Of a stretch of 64,000 nucleotides of DNA, positions 41,748 through 50,473 are shown one piece after another. Numbering within the stretch: position 1 is the first letter of the stretch; each line of letters begins with the position of its first letter. This DNA comes from Alkalihalobacillus sp. YIM B00296 (lineage in GTDB: Bacteria; Bacillota; Bacilli; Bacillales; Fictibacillaceae), in NCBI RefSeq assembly GCF_020179385.1, contig NZ_JAIBLJ010000008.1, positions 87,775 through 151,774 of the forward strand, written 5' to 3'. Both the position numbers and the translations under genes were made by a program. The notes under the pieces were generated by a model. The model worked only from the letters and a program-made list of their open reading frames with translations, did not search any database and had not been told where the DNA came from.

Positions 41748-42667
41748 TTTATACAGTTACGCTCAATCCCTCGTTGGATTATATCGTCGGGCTTGAGGAT
41801 TTGGAGCTCGGAAAAGTCAACAGGGCCGGAGAAACCTATAAATTCCCTGGTGGTAAAGGCATCAACGTATCCAGGGTGCTCAAACGATTGGGACATTCAT
41901 CGTGTGCACTCGGATTTATCGGGGGCTTTACCGGTGATTTCATTCAATCGGCAATCGAAATGGAAGAGATCGAGACAGATTTTGTAGAGGTGGACGGCGA
42001 TTCACGCATCAATGTGAAAGTCAGAGCTGATCTCGAAACTGAAATCAATGGTCCATCGCCTGGCATCGCCCCTCAACACCTGGATTTGCTTAAAAAGAAG
42101 TTTAGCTCAATTCGTGAGGATGATGTGGTCATATTGGCAGGAAGCTTGCCTGAGAATTTGGAACCCTCTTATTATAGAGAACTGATTGAATTGGTGCCAG
42201 AAGGAACAAAGGTCATCGTTGATACAAAAGGCGTTCCATTGAATCAGGCTATTTTAGTAAGACCGTTTCTGATCAAACCGAATCATCATGAACTAGGCGA
42301 CTTATTCAATGTCGAAATCATAACAAGTGACGAGGCGGAGAAATATGCACGAAAGCTGGTGGATAAAGGTGCTGAACATGTCATCGTTTCGATGGCGGGC
42401 CATGGTGCACTCCTCGTTACAAGCGAAGGAAGCTATACGTGTAATGTGCCACAAGGGAAAGTAGTGAATTCCGTCGGTGCAGGAGATTCAGTTGTTGCAG
42501 GTTTCGTTTCCCGCTACTTGAACCACGGAAACATCCTCGAAGCTTTCCAATATGGTGTTGCTGCTGGAAGTGCATCGGCTTTCTCACTTGAATTTTGTAC
42601 GAAAAAGGAAGTAGAAGAGCTGTACCAAACCATCCAAGTCCGTGAATTCAAAAAAGGAGGAGAATAA
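41744..42667 (+). CDS. fruK: FruK, 1-phosphofructokinase
   Basis: A 307-residue PfkB-family kinase that phosphorylates fructose-1-phosphate to fructose-1,6-bisphosphate. It has the N-terminal NPSLDYIVGL and PGGKGINVSRVL motifs that bind the sugar phosphate and the C-terminal VGAGDSVVAGF with the catalytic Asp. Overlap with fruR (ATGA) and a one-base gap to fruA indicate translational coupling. Confidence 0.92.
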   Translation: MIYTVTLNPSLDYIVGLEDLELGKVNRAGETYKFPGGKGINVSRVLKRLGHSSCALGFIGGFTGDFIQSAIEMEEIETDFVEVDGDSRINVKVRADLETEINGPSPGIAPQHLDLLKKKFSSIREDDVVILAGSLPENLEPSYYRELIELVPEGTKVIVDTKGVPLNQAILVRPFLIKPNHHELGDLFNVEIITSDEAEKYARKLVDKGAEHVIVSMAGHGALLVTSEGSYTCNVPQGKVVNSVGAGDSVVAGFVSRYLNHGNILEAFQYGVAAGSASAFSLEFCTKKEVEELYQTIQVREFKKGGE

Positions 42668-42668
42668 C

Positions 42669-44537
42669 ATGGCTGTATCTGATTTGTTGTCAAAAGTACT
42701 GTTGAACCTAAAGGCGACAAGTAAAAATGACGTGATTGACGAACTGGCTAGTGCATTACATCAAGCTGGAAAGATTTCTGATCTGAATGTTTTCAAAGAA
42801 GCGATATTAAAACGGGAAATGGAAAGCACTACTGGTATTGGGGAAGGGATTGCCATTCCGCATGCGAAAAGCAGTGCGGTAAATGAGCCGAGCATCGTAT
42901 TCGGACGGTCAGCAGAAGGTCTGGATTATGAAGCGCTTGACGGACAACCAAGTCACTTGTTTTTCATGATTGCGGTTCCAGAAGGGGCGAACAATGAACA
43001 TCTAGAGGCATTGTCGAAGTTATCCACTTACCTGATGGACCCTGGATTCAAGGAAACGCTGTTGAAAGCAGAGACCGAAGAGGATGTAGTATCTGCATTC
43101 AAGGCGAAAGAGCAAGAGGAAGGCGATGCTGACACGGAAGACACGGATCAAGTCCCTGTTAAAGAAACTGTGTCCCGCAAACGAATCGTCGCTGTTACGG
43201 CGTGTCCAACCGGAATTGCCCACACCTTCATGGCTGCTGATCATTTGAAAGCAAAGGCGAAAGAGCTCGGTTATGACATCAAGGTGCAGACGAACGGGTC
43301 AAGCGGTGTCAAAAATAAACTGACGAAAGAAGATATCGAGGAAGCAGATGGTGTAATTGTTGCGGCGAGTACGAAAGTCGACCTTGAACCATTTGTCGGG
43401 AAGCCCCTCGTTCAAGCACCAGTGACCGATGGAATCCGCGAACCAGAACGCCTTTTGAAGAAAGCAGCAGAAGGGGAAGCGACTGTTTACCAAGGCGACC
43501 CATCCTCAAGCCGAAAAGGGGATGACTCAGAAGGGTCCGATGGCAGAAGCGGTTTTTACAAGCACCTGATGAACGGGGTTTCGAACATGCTTCCTCTCGT
43601 CGTCGGCGGAGGAATATTGATTGCTTTATCATTCCTAATTGATATTGATGGGAATAACCCTATTGCTCAATTGTTCATGACAATAGGTGGAGACAATGCG
43701 TTTTTCCTGCTTGTCCCGGTGTTATCAGGATTCATCGCAATGAGTATTGCAGATCGTCCCGGCTTGGCACCTGGTCTTGTCGGTGGTCTGATGGCCGCTA
43801 ATGGAGGCGCTGGATTTCTAGGTGGACTGATTTCCGGTTTTCTAGCCGGCTATGCCGTTGTACTCTTGAAAAAAGCATTCCGAAACTTGCCTCAATCACT
43901 TGAAGGCTTGAAACCGGTATTACTATATCCGTTATTCGGAATCTTGATCACTGGTGTAGTGATGAGTTTTATTGTTGGACCGCTTGGAGGGTTCAATGAG
44001 TGGTTGAAAGACGCTCTAAGCAGCTTAGGGACAGGAAATGCTGTCCTGCTCGGTGTAATCATCGGAGGGATGATGGCAATTGACATGGGTGGTCCGATCA
44101 ATAAGGCTGCCTATACATTCGGCATTGCCCTTGTGGAAGCAGGAAACTACGGGCCGATGGCCGCAATCATGGCGGGTGGTATGGTTCCTCCTCTTGGTTT
44201 GGCCATTGCTACAACCATCTTCAAAAACCGATTCAACAGACAAGAACGTGAGGCAGGAAAGACCGCATATATACTTGGAGCCTCATTCATAACAGAAGCC
44301 GCAATCCCATTTGCTGCGGCAGATCCGGTAAGGGTGATTTCAGCTTCCGTTGCAGGTTCTGCATTAGCCGGCGGACTTTCGATGCTGTTTGGAAACGCTA
44401 CACCTGCACCACACGGAGGTTTGTTCGTCATCTTGACGGTTGAAAATGCAATCCTTTATATCGTAGCTATTTTAGCAGGTGCATTACTGACAGCCTTCCT
44501 GACTGGCATTCTGAAAAAACCAAAAACTGTACAATAA
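42669..44537 (+). CDS. fruA: FruA, fructose-specific PTS enzyme IIABC
   Basis: A 622-residue fructose permease of the phosphotransferase system. Domains in order: IIA (about 1-145) with phospho-His65 in IAIPHAKSS, an acidic linker, IIB (about 172-270) with phospho-Cys179 in VTACPTGIAHTF, and IIC (about 295-615) with about ten membrane helices. It imports fructose as fructose-1-phosphate, the FruK substrate. The ATG at 42669 follows AAAAGGAGGAG; the upstream frame overlaps fruK. A terminator follows. Confidence 0.92.
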   Translation: MAVSDLLSKVLLNLKATSKNDVIDELASALHQAGKISDLNVFKEAILKREMESTTGIGEGIAIPHAKSSAVNEPSIVFGRSAEGLDYEALDGQPSHLFFMIAVPEGANNEHLEALSKLSTYLMDPGFKETLLKAETEEDVVSAFKAKEQEEGDADTEDTDQVPVKETVSRKRIVAVTACPTGIAHTFMAADHLKAKAKELGYDIKVQTNGSSGVKNKLTKEDIEEADGVIVAASTKVDLEPFVGKPLVQAPVTDGIREPERLLKKAAEGEATVYQGDPSSSRKGDDSEGSDGRSGFYKHLMNGVSNMLPLVVGGGILIALSFLIDIDGNNPIAQLFMTIGGDNAFFLLVPVLSGFIAMSIADRPGLAPGLVGGLMAANGGAGFLGGLISGFLAGYAVVLLKKAFRNLPQSLEGLKPVLLYPLFGILITGVVMSFIVGPLGGFNEWLKDALSSLGTGNAVLLGVIIGGMMAIDMGGPINKAAYTFGIALVEAGNYGPMAAIMAGGMVPPLGLAIATTIFKNRFNRQEREAGKTAYILGASFITEAAIPFAAADPVRVISASVAGSALAGGLSMLFGNATPAPHGGLFVILTVENAILYIVAILAGALLTAFLTGILKKPKTVQ

Positions 44538-44550
44538 GCAAATGTCATTT

Positions 44551-44583
44551 AAGGTGATCCTGAAACCAGGGTCATCTTTTATT
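44551..44583 (+). terminator. fru operon terminator
   Basis: AAGGTGATCCTG and CAGGGTCATCTT form a stem with AAAC in the loop, followed by TTTATTTTC. Confidence 0.75.
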
Positions 44584-44602
44584 TTCTGGATAAAATAGAT
44601 GT

Positions 44603-44863
44603 TCAGTCTTCTTCCTCTTCATTTTCTTGTGCAGATAACCATGACAGGGCTTCCCTGATAAGGTTGTTCATTTTTCTATTGATGAAGTCCACACCGTATT
44701 TTTCCTTCGCTTCTTCTAATTCGTCCAATACCTTATCATCAAGTCGAATGATCGGCTTATCTTCCTCCAGTTCATTGAAGAGTTCGATGATAGCATCTAA
44801 ACCTTCTGACATTTTATCGATTGAACGGCTGAACTCATTATATTCCCGTTTTATCGCTTTCAT
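44603..44863 (-). CDS. small protein with ribbon-helix-helix-like end
   Basis: An 86-residue acidic protein. The C-terminal half, KPIIRLDDKVLDELEEAKEK, then NRKMNNLIREALSWL, has the beta-alpha-alpha pattern of a ribbon-helix-helix DNA-binding fold. The N-terminal half is a long helix. No toxin gene is adjacent, so an antitoxin role is not indicated. AGGGAATTTC lies before the ATG. Confidence 0.55.
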   Translation of the reverse strand: MKAIKREYNEFSRSIDKMSEGLDAIIELFNELEEDKPIIRLDDKVLDELEEAKEKYGVDFINRKMNNLIREALSWLSAQENEEEED

Positions 44864-44916
44864 GAAATTCCCTCCGAAGTATAGAAAAATGGCTGTTGGT
44901 CTAAAGTGTTAATTTC

Positions 44917-45045
44917 TATTAAATTCACTCTCTTTTTTTGCTGTGGGTCCGCAGGTATCCTCGCCTGTTCCTCGCTATGGGGTCTCGTCTGGTTCATTTA
45001 TCCGCAGGAGTAACGCGAGTTCGACTTTAATAAATTTCTTATTTG
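44917..45045. repeat. intergenic element with GGGGTCTC...CCGCAGGAGT core, copy 4
   Basis: TATGGGGTCTCGTC and TTATCCGCAGGAGTAACGCGAG match copies 1 and 2. The ends, ATTTCTATTAAATTCACTC and the TTCGACTTTAATAAATTTC side, are complementary with small bulges. It lies between two minus-strand genes. Confidence 0.55.
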
Positions 45046-45071
45046 AAACCAACATTAATTTTCAAGAACAA

Positions 45072-45103
45072 ATAAAAAGCACCCAGCATGAAGCTGGATG
45101 CTC
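45072..45103 (-). terminator. SASP gene terminator
   Basis: AGCACCCAGC and GCTGGATGCT pair around ATGAA with one G-T pair. Read on the minus strand it ends in TTTTTATTTG. Confidence 0.75.
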
Positions 45104-45115
45104 TTCCCGGGGTGA

Positions 45116-45316
45116 TTATCTCGTACCGCCCATTGATTGTTGAGCCATTTGTACTAGACGCTTTGTAATCTCTCCACCAACAGAACCGTTAGCGCGAGAA
45201 GTTGTGTCTGGCCCAAGTTGTACTCCGAACTCTCCAGCAATTTCGCTTTTCATAGCGTCGATTGCTGCTCTTGCACCTTGAACTACCAATTGGTTGTTAT
45301 TTCTTTGCTGTACCAT
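45116..45316 (-). CDS. alpha/beta-type small acid-soluble spore protein
   Basis: A 66-residue SASP that coats spore DNA and protects it from UV and heat; it is made in the forespore and degraded at germination. The GPR protease site is in [13 protein letters not shown], and the second conserved block is [28 protein letters not shown] precedes the start. A SigG-type promoter is expected upstream but I could not place it confidently. The gene marks the organism as a spore former. Confidence 0.93.
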   Translation of the reverse strand: MVQQRNNNQLVVQGARAAIDAMKSEIAGEFGVQLGPDTTSRANGSVGGEITKRLVQMAQQSMGGTR

Positions 45317-45376
45317 TTGAAATCCTCCTTCAATTGACGTCCTGGATTGTTAAAAGGTAATTATGTACCTTTCAAT

Positions 45377-47443
45377 CTAAGTATTTGAGAAATTACAAAA
45401 AACATTCAAGGAAATTAATGGTAAAATGTTTTCGGCTTTCTTTATGTCTACGAAGCAGTTGAAGAATGTCGCTCCTCTCCCTATATCAGATAAGCCATCC
45501 GGGGTAAGGTAGTTGATGGAGTACCGTTCTTTTTCTTCATCATCCCACCATAAACCCTGGGTGATCAATACACCTTCCGATACATCCTCAGTAACCTCTG
45601 CTTGTAGGTTGACAGTACCTAACTCATTGAATAGCTCAACAAAATCCCCAGTTTGAAGATTACGATCTTCTGCATCGGAGGGATGAATATAGACGACTGG
45701 TTTTTCAAGAGCTTGTAAGCTTTCCAGGTTTGAAAAGATCGAATTAAGAAACTGACGGTTCGGCCCTGAAATCAACTGTAAAGGATAACCTCGTTTCTCA
45801 TCCTTTTCCATGTTGAACAATTGATCATCAGCAGGAGAAGAAAGTTCAATTCTTCCAGATGATGTCGGGATTTTTTCTGGAAAAGTCGTCTCCTTTTCCA
45901 GTTTCAGTTTCACCCAGCCATCTCTTTTCAATTGGTCGAAGGTAAGACCATTCAAGTATGGATTTCCAGGGTTGTCCAAAGCGTCACGGATCATATCTTC
46001 TTCGGTATCTTGAAAGCATTGTTCTGTAAAGCCCATTCCCGCAGCAAGCTCTTTGAACAGAGTGAAATTCGATTTGCATTCACCAACTGGATCCATGACT
46101 GGTTCGTTCAATTGCACATAAAGATGCCAATAGGATTTATAGAGATCCAAATTCTCGAAATGACTAGTGGCAGGAAGGACGATATCGGCATAACGACAGC
46201 TATCCGTTAGAAATAAATCGTGGACGACGGTAAATAAATCGTCTCTCATCAACCCCTTACGGACCAGTTTCTGGTTGGGAGCCACTTGGGCTGGATTGCT
46301 GTTATAGATGAACAAAACTTTGATTGGATCATCCTTTTCCTGAAGTGCCAGCCCGATTTGATTCATATTTGTGGAGCGTACATCAGGATCAGGATGCAGG
46401 TCAGGTCTTTGCACCTTGTGCATGTTCCATTCAGCATAACGGCTGTTCCCTTTCAAAGCACCCCCGCCAGTTTTCCCCCATTGCCCTGTCAATGCAGGCA
46501 GGCATGTAATCAACCGAGTGATTCTCCCGCCATTTTTTTGATGTTGAAGTCCGTTGCCGATGCGGATGAAGGACGGTGAAATCGTTCCATACAAATGGGC
46601 GAGTTCCACCAATTGCTCTTCATGCAAGCCTGTCAGTCCCGCAACTTTGTCTGGTGGATATTCCATTGCCCTTTTCTTCAAACTTTCAAATCCATTTGTA
46701 TATTGATCGATGAACTTCTGATCAATCCAATCATTTTTTATGAGAAGATGCATGATCCCAAGTGCAAGAATATCATCTGATCCTGGTTTGATTTGATAAA
46801 AGTGGTCTGCCCACTTCGCCGTCCGGTTCCGATGGATGTCGATGACGACGATTTTAGCGCCGTTTTTCCGTGCTTTATTGGCATAGATGACCTGATGAAG
46901 ATTCGTACTGATCAGGTTACACCCCCAAATGACGATCAATTTTGAATGGACCGTCTCTTCAGGGTCGATTCCGACTGCTTTTCCCATTGTGATCTGGTAC
47001 CCTTCTGCACCAGCGGTATTGCAGATGGTGCGCTCAAGTTTCCGTGCACCGAGACGATAAAAGAAGCGCCGGTCCATGCCTTCGCTGTTGATGATTCCCA
47101 TATTCCCGTAAAAACTGTATGGAAGGATTGCTTCAGCACCATACACTTCCATAATCGCTTTAAACCGTGAAGTGATTTCGTCATACGCTTTGTCCCAAGT
47201 TATACGTTCAAAAGATAAATCACCTTTTTTACCAATCCGTTTCATAGGGTGGAGGAGCCGTTCAGGATGATGCGTGCGTTCGGGCATCTTTCGTACTTTA
47301 TGGCAAATCATCCCTTTTGTAACAGGGTGGTCCGGATTCCCATCTACTTTCGTTATTTTCCCATTTTCCTTTTCCACCAGAAGACTGCAAGTATCAGGGC
47401 AGTCAAGCGGGCAGACGGAGCGATGATAGGTTTTCGTAGTCAT
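45377..47443 (-). CDS. yyaE: molybdopterin-containing oxidoreductase (YyaE-like)
   Basis: A 688-residue member of the DMSO reductase superfamily. An N-terminal [4Fe-4S] site is formed by Cys11, Cys15, Cys19 and Cys47 (CPLDCPDTC, MICHK). Molybdopterin-binding segments follow, including VIWGCNLISTNLHQ and the C-terminal dinucleotide-binding domain (LQLISGPNRQFLNS). There is no Tat signal, so it is cytoplasmic. It resembles B. subtilis YyaE, whose substrate is unknown. AGGAAGGAG precedes the ATG. No partner subunit is encoded nearby. Confidence 0.82.
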   Translation of the reverse strand: MTTKTYHRSVCPLDCPDTCSLLVEKENGKITKVDGNPDHPVTKGMICHKVRKMPERTHHPERLLHPMKRIGKKGDLSFERITWDKAYDEITSRFKAIMEVYGAEAILPYSFYGNMGIINSEGMDRRFFYRLGARKLERTICNTAGAEGYQITMGKAVGIDPEETVHSKLIVIWGCNLISTNLHQVIYANKARKNGAKIVVIDIHRNRTAKWADHFYQIKPGSDDILALGIMHLLIKNDWIDQKFIDQYTNGFESLKKRAMEYPPDKVAGLTGLHEEQLVELAHLYGTISPSFIRIGNGLQHQKNGGRITRLITCLPALTGQWGKTGGGALKGNSRYAEWNMHKVQRPDLHPDPDVRSTNMNQIGLALQEKDDPIKVLFIYNSNPAQVAPNQKLVRKGLMRDDLFTVVHDLFLTDSCRYADIVLPATSHFENLDLYKSYWHLYVQLNEPVMDPVGECKSNFTLFKELAAGMGFTEQCFQDTEEDMIRDALDNPGNPYLNGLTFDQLKRDGWVKLKLEKETTFPEKIPTSSGRIELSSPADDQLFNMEKDEKRGYPLQLISGPNRQFLNSIFSNLESLQALEKPVVYIHPSDAEDRNLQTGDFVELFNELGTVNLQAEVTEDVSEGVLITQGLWWDDEEKERYSINYLTPDGLSDIGRGATFFNCFVDIKKAENILPLISLNVFCNFSNT

Positions 47444-47591
47444 GTATGTGCTCCTTCCTAAATGTGAACATGATTTTTATAAAGATTAACATTTTTATTA
47501 AAAAATTTTAAGAGTTTAGCAGGAAGTAGTTATGCCGATGTCTAATTAATATGACGAACGTACGTTCTAATACAATTCAGGAGGGTTCAAG

Positions 47592-47957
47592 ATGAATCGA
47601 GTCGTACACTTTGAAATGCAAGTCCCACATCCAGAAAAGTCAGTCGAATTTTTTAAAAATGTATTTGGTTGGCGTGTTGAGAAATGGGAGGGCCCGGAAG
47701 ATTACTGGCTTATCCATACTGGAGAAGAAGCAGACGGGATTGATGGAGGCTTGATGAAATCCCCGGATGGTGAAACCCGTACTGTCAATATCATCCAAGT
47801 GGATTCAGTAGATGACTATTCTTCGAAAATCGAAGGTGAGGGAGGGGAAATCGTCTTACCGAAGATGCCGATCCCTGGAGTGGGTTATGTGGCATACGCC
47901 CATGATGTTAACGGCTTTCTTTTCGGCTTTATGCATGATGATCCAGAGGCGAAATAA
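47592..47957 (+). CDS. VOC family protein
   Basis: A 121-residue glyoxalase-like protein. It begins NRVVHFEMQVPHPEKSVEFF KNVFGW, with His6 and a late Glu as likely metal ligands, and ends YAHDVNGFLFGFMH. The group resembles small bacterial VOC proteins of unknown substrate. CAGGAGGG precedes the ATG. It is monocistronic. Confidence 0.8.
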   Translation: MNRVVHFEMQVPHPEKSVEFFKNVFGWRVEKWEGPEDYWLIHTGEEADGIDGGLMKSPDGETRTVNIIQVDSVDDYSSKIEGEGGEIVLPKMPIPGVGYVAYAHDVNGFLFGFMHDDPEAK

Positions 47958-47966
47958 CCAAGGAGG

Positions 47967-47988
47967 AAAGGCTTTCTAAAAAGCCTTT
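47967..47988 (+). terminator. hairpin after the VOC gene
   Basis: AAAGGCTTT and AAAGCCTTT pair around CTAA. There is little T-tract, so termination is likely but weak. Confidence 0.55.
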
Positions 47989-48047
47989 AATGTACAGGGA
48001 CCCACGGAGTAAATCAGCCTCCGCTTATAAACAGGCGGTTAATTTTT

Positions 48048-48187
48048 AGAAGACATCTATTCCGTTAAGTATGGTAAAAAGGTATGATTACAAAAAATAG
48101 AGGACAAATATTCCGTTATTCAGGTAAATAGCTGCTGATTTTTAACGGATTCAACCAATTAAGGTATCTGGTGTCCTCTATTTTTGT
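48048..48187. repeat. inverted and direct repeat block
   Basis: ACAAAAAATAGAGGACA (48090-48106) and TGTCCTCTATTTTTGTA (about 48172-48187) are complementary with one indel, 66 bases apart. ACATCTATTCCGTTAAG near 48053 and ACAAATATTCCGTTATT near 48104 are direct repeats, and TTTAACGGATT at about 48140 is inverted to them. It looks like a short palindromic element between a plus and a minus gene. Confidence 0.5.
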
Positions 48188-48266
48188 AAAGTATAGCGTT
48201 GTAGAGCAGATAAGGGCTCCTGTGTCCACTTAAACTTGTTTGTGGAAATTGAGGATCCAGCCCGTC

Positions 48267-49361
48267 TTAGATTTGCTTCGGCATCGGTCCTATATATAAA
48301 GATGATGGACGGATGATCCTGTTATTTTCATTTTGCTCAAAGACATTTGCAATCCATCCGACGACCCGGCTCATGGTAAACGTCGGGGTGAAAAGAGCTG
48401 TCGGCAAGGCCAAGGCTTTCAATATTGCTGCTGCATAGAATTCCACATTCGTATAAAGCTTTCTTCCTGGCTTATACTCCCCAAGAAGGTTGATCGCAAT
48501 TTTTTCGACTTGGTTGGCAAGATCAAACCAGGGATCGTCCTCTGAAAGATTTGACGTGATTTCTTTGAGAGCCCTTGCACGAGGGTCCTCCGTTTTATAC
48601 ACCCTGTGGCCGAATCCCATCAGTTTTTCACCCTTATCAAGCAAATGCCTTAAATGATTCTCTGCATTTTCTACGGTACCGATATTCTGCAGAAGGTCGA
48701 TAACGCCAGAAGGGGCTCCTCCATGAAGGGGACCTTTCATTGCTCCGATCGCACCCGCTACAGCTGAAACCAAATCCGATTCGGTCGATGAGATGACCCT
48801 TGCAGCAAAGGTCGAAGCGTTCATGCCATGCTCCATCGTCAACACCAGGTATGCAGTCAATGCTTTAACATGGGAATACTTCGGTTCATAGCCATCTAAC
48901 ATGTAGATGTAGTTGGCAACATGACCAAATTTCGTATCAGGTTTTACAGGATCCAATCCATTCAAGGAACGTTGACGATAAGCAATGATTGTAGGAATGA
49001 TGGAGGTGATTTTAATGGCCTGTTCAATGGTTGATGGCCAACCGAAGCCATAGTTTCCTTTAGATGATAAAACTGTTCTGATGACACTCATCATATCCAT
49101 ATCCTCAGGTAGATTCTGGAGGATGGTTTCATCTGTATGACTCAAGAATCGGTATTGTTTCATTGTTCCTTGAAAATCTGAAAGCTGTGCATCTGTTGGA
49201 AAATGCCCATTCCAGAGCAGATAGGCGACTTCCTCAAAAGTTTTTGTTTTAGCGATTTCTTCTGCCCAATGCCCTCGGAAAACCAATAACCCTTTTTCAC
49301 CATCCACTAAGCTGATCGTGGACTGGGCTACGGCGATGCCGTCTAATCCTTCTTTAATCAT
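48267..49361 (-). CDS. citA: citrate synthase (CitA type)
   Basis: A 364-residue citrate synthase that joins acetyl-CoA and oxaloacetate. Catalytic histidines lie in MKGPLHGGAP and GFGHRVYK; the third residue is Glu in NVEFYAAA where most enzymes have Asp, a feature I recall in B. subtilis CitA as well. The ATG at 49361 follows AAAGGAGTG; an upstream in-frame ATG is less likely. The divergent citR gene supports CitA over a methylcitrate synthase. Confidence 0.83.
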   Translation of the reverse strand: MIKEGLDGIAVAQSTISLVDGEKGLLVFRGHWAEEIAKTKTFEEVAYLLWNGHFPTDAQLSDFQGTMKQYRFLSHTDETILQNLPEDMDMMSVIRTVLSSKGNYGFGWPSTIEQAIKITSIIPTIIAYRQRSLNGLDPVKPDTKFGHVANYIYMLDGYEPKYSHVKALTAYLVLTMEHGMNASTFAARVISSTESDLVSAVAGAIGAMKGPLHGGAPSGVIDLLQNIGTVENAENHLRHLLDKGEKLMGFGHRVYKTEDPRARALKEITSNLSEDDPWFDLANQVEKIAINLLGEYKPGRKLYTNVEFYAAAILKALALPTALFTPTFTMSRVVGWIANVFEQNENNRIIRPSSLYIGPMPKQI

Positions 49362-49422
49362 TAAGGACACTCCTTTAGTAAACATTTCTTGATATTAGTT
49401 TAAAATGATTTTACGATTATTA

Positions 49423-49437
49423 CTAATAAATAATTAG
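49423..49437. promoter_or_regulatory. LysR-type dyad between citA and citR
   Basis: CTAAT-AAATA-ATTAG is a perfect dyad with the T-N11-A geometry of LysR-family sites, centred 69 bases before citA and 50 before citR. It is the probable CitR site. Confidence 0.6.
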
Positions 49438-49479
49438 TTTATAATTGATTATGAATCATGATGAATGGAGTGGATAGGG

Positions 49480-50364
49480 ATGCATATAAGATGGTTGCAG
49501 ACTTTCGTCATTGCAGCAAAATATGAAAACTACAGGTTGGCTTCAGAAAAGTTGTTCATTGCCCAGCCTACGGTAACAGTCCATATTCAACATCTTGAAG
49601 AGGCATTAGGCTGTAAATTGTTCAAGAAAAATGGAAGGAACATTTCTCTGACTGAGTCCGGAAAGCATTTTCTCCCGTATGCTCAGCAGATATTAGACTC
49701 CTATAATGGGGGATTGGAATCCTTATCAAACTGGCAGCAAGGCTATGAAAGGAAGTTGACCATAGCCGTTTCACCCTTGATTGCCGCGTCAATCCTATCT
49801 TATGTCATAAAAGCATTCATGAAGGAACACCCCCATATAGAAGTAGGGATACAAGTCGTTGAATCGAATGAAATCAGTTCGCTTGTCTATGAACAGAAAG
49901 CGGACTTGGGCATATCCAGGATGAGTGCGATCCATCCAGGGCTAGATTGTAAAGCACTCTATAAAGATCCCATCATTGCCGTATCAGCACATGATGGGGG
50001 AGACAGTGAAACAAGTCCGCCGATAGAATTGAAAGAATTGCTTCGTAACGATGTGCTTCTTACCCATAACCATCCGTTGTACTGGGATGATTTGATATCA
50101 AGAATCAGGATGATCGAACCTGCCGTCAGGACGATGTCTGTCACACAAGTAAATGTTACGAAGCGTTTTATCGAAGAAGGGATCGGCTTTTCGTTTTTAC
50201 CGCAATCAACCGTCAAGAGGGAACTTTTAGAAGGACGGATCCTGGAAGTACATACGGGAATGCTGGAACTTCCGGTAGCACATACGTATCTGATACAAAA
50301 GGAAACCACGGAAGAAATGGAACGATTCATCACCTTCATAAACCGATATCATTTCGGATTATAA
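49480..50364 (+). CDS. citR: CitR, LysR-family regulator
   Basis: A 294-residue LysR-type protein. The DNA-binding winged helix (about 1-60) includes RLASEKLFIAQPTVTVHIQHLEEALGC as its recognition part and a substrate-binding periplasmic-protein-like domain (about 90-290) follows. Divergent to citA, it is the likely repressor of that gene as in B. subtilis. The start at ATG 49480 follows TGGAGTGGATAGGG; ATG 49465 upstream has no site. Confidence 0.82.
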   Translation: MHIRWLQTFVIAAKYENYRLASEKLFIAQPTVTVHIQHLEEALGCKLFKKNGRNISLTESGKHFLPYAQQILDSYNGGLESLSNWQQGYERKLTIAVSPLIAASILSYVIKAFMKEHPHIEVGIQVVESNEISSLVYEQKADLGISRMSAIHPGLDCKALYKDPIIAVSAHDGGDSETSPPIELKELLRNDVLLTHNHPLYWDDLISRIRMIEPAVRTMSVTQVNVTKRFIEEGIGFSFLPQSTVKRELLEGRILEVHTGMLELPVAHTYLIQKETTEEMERFITFINRYHFGL

Positions 50365-50473
50365 AACGTGCATAAAAATGGTGCAATTTCACGTGAACCG
50401 TTTTATAATATATACATATATTTAGAGACTCGAAATATTTTCATTTCGATTATGTGAGAGGGGATAGACAACC

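Noticed and set aside
48267-49361. 2-methylcitrate synthase
   Set aside because: No prpD or prpB gene is adjacent, while the divergent LysR gene reproduces the citA-citR arrangement.
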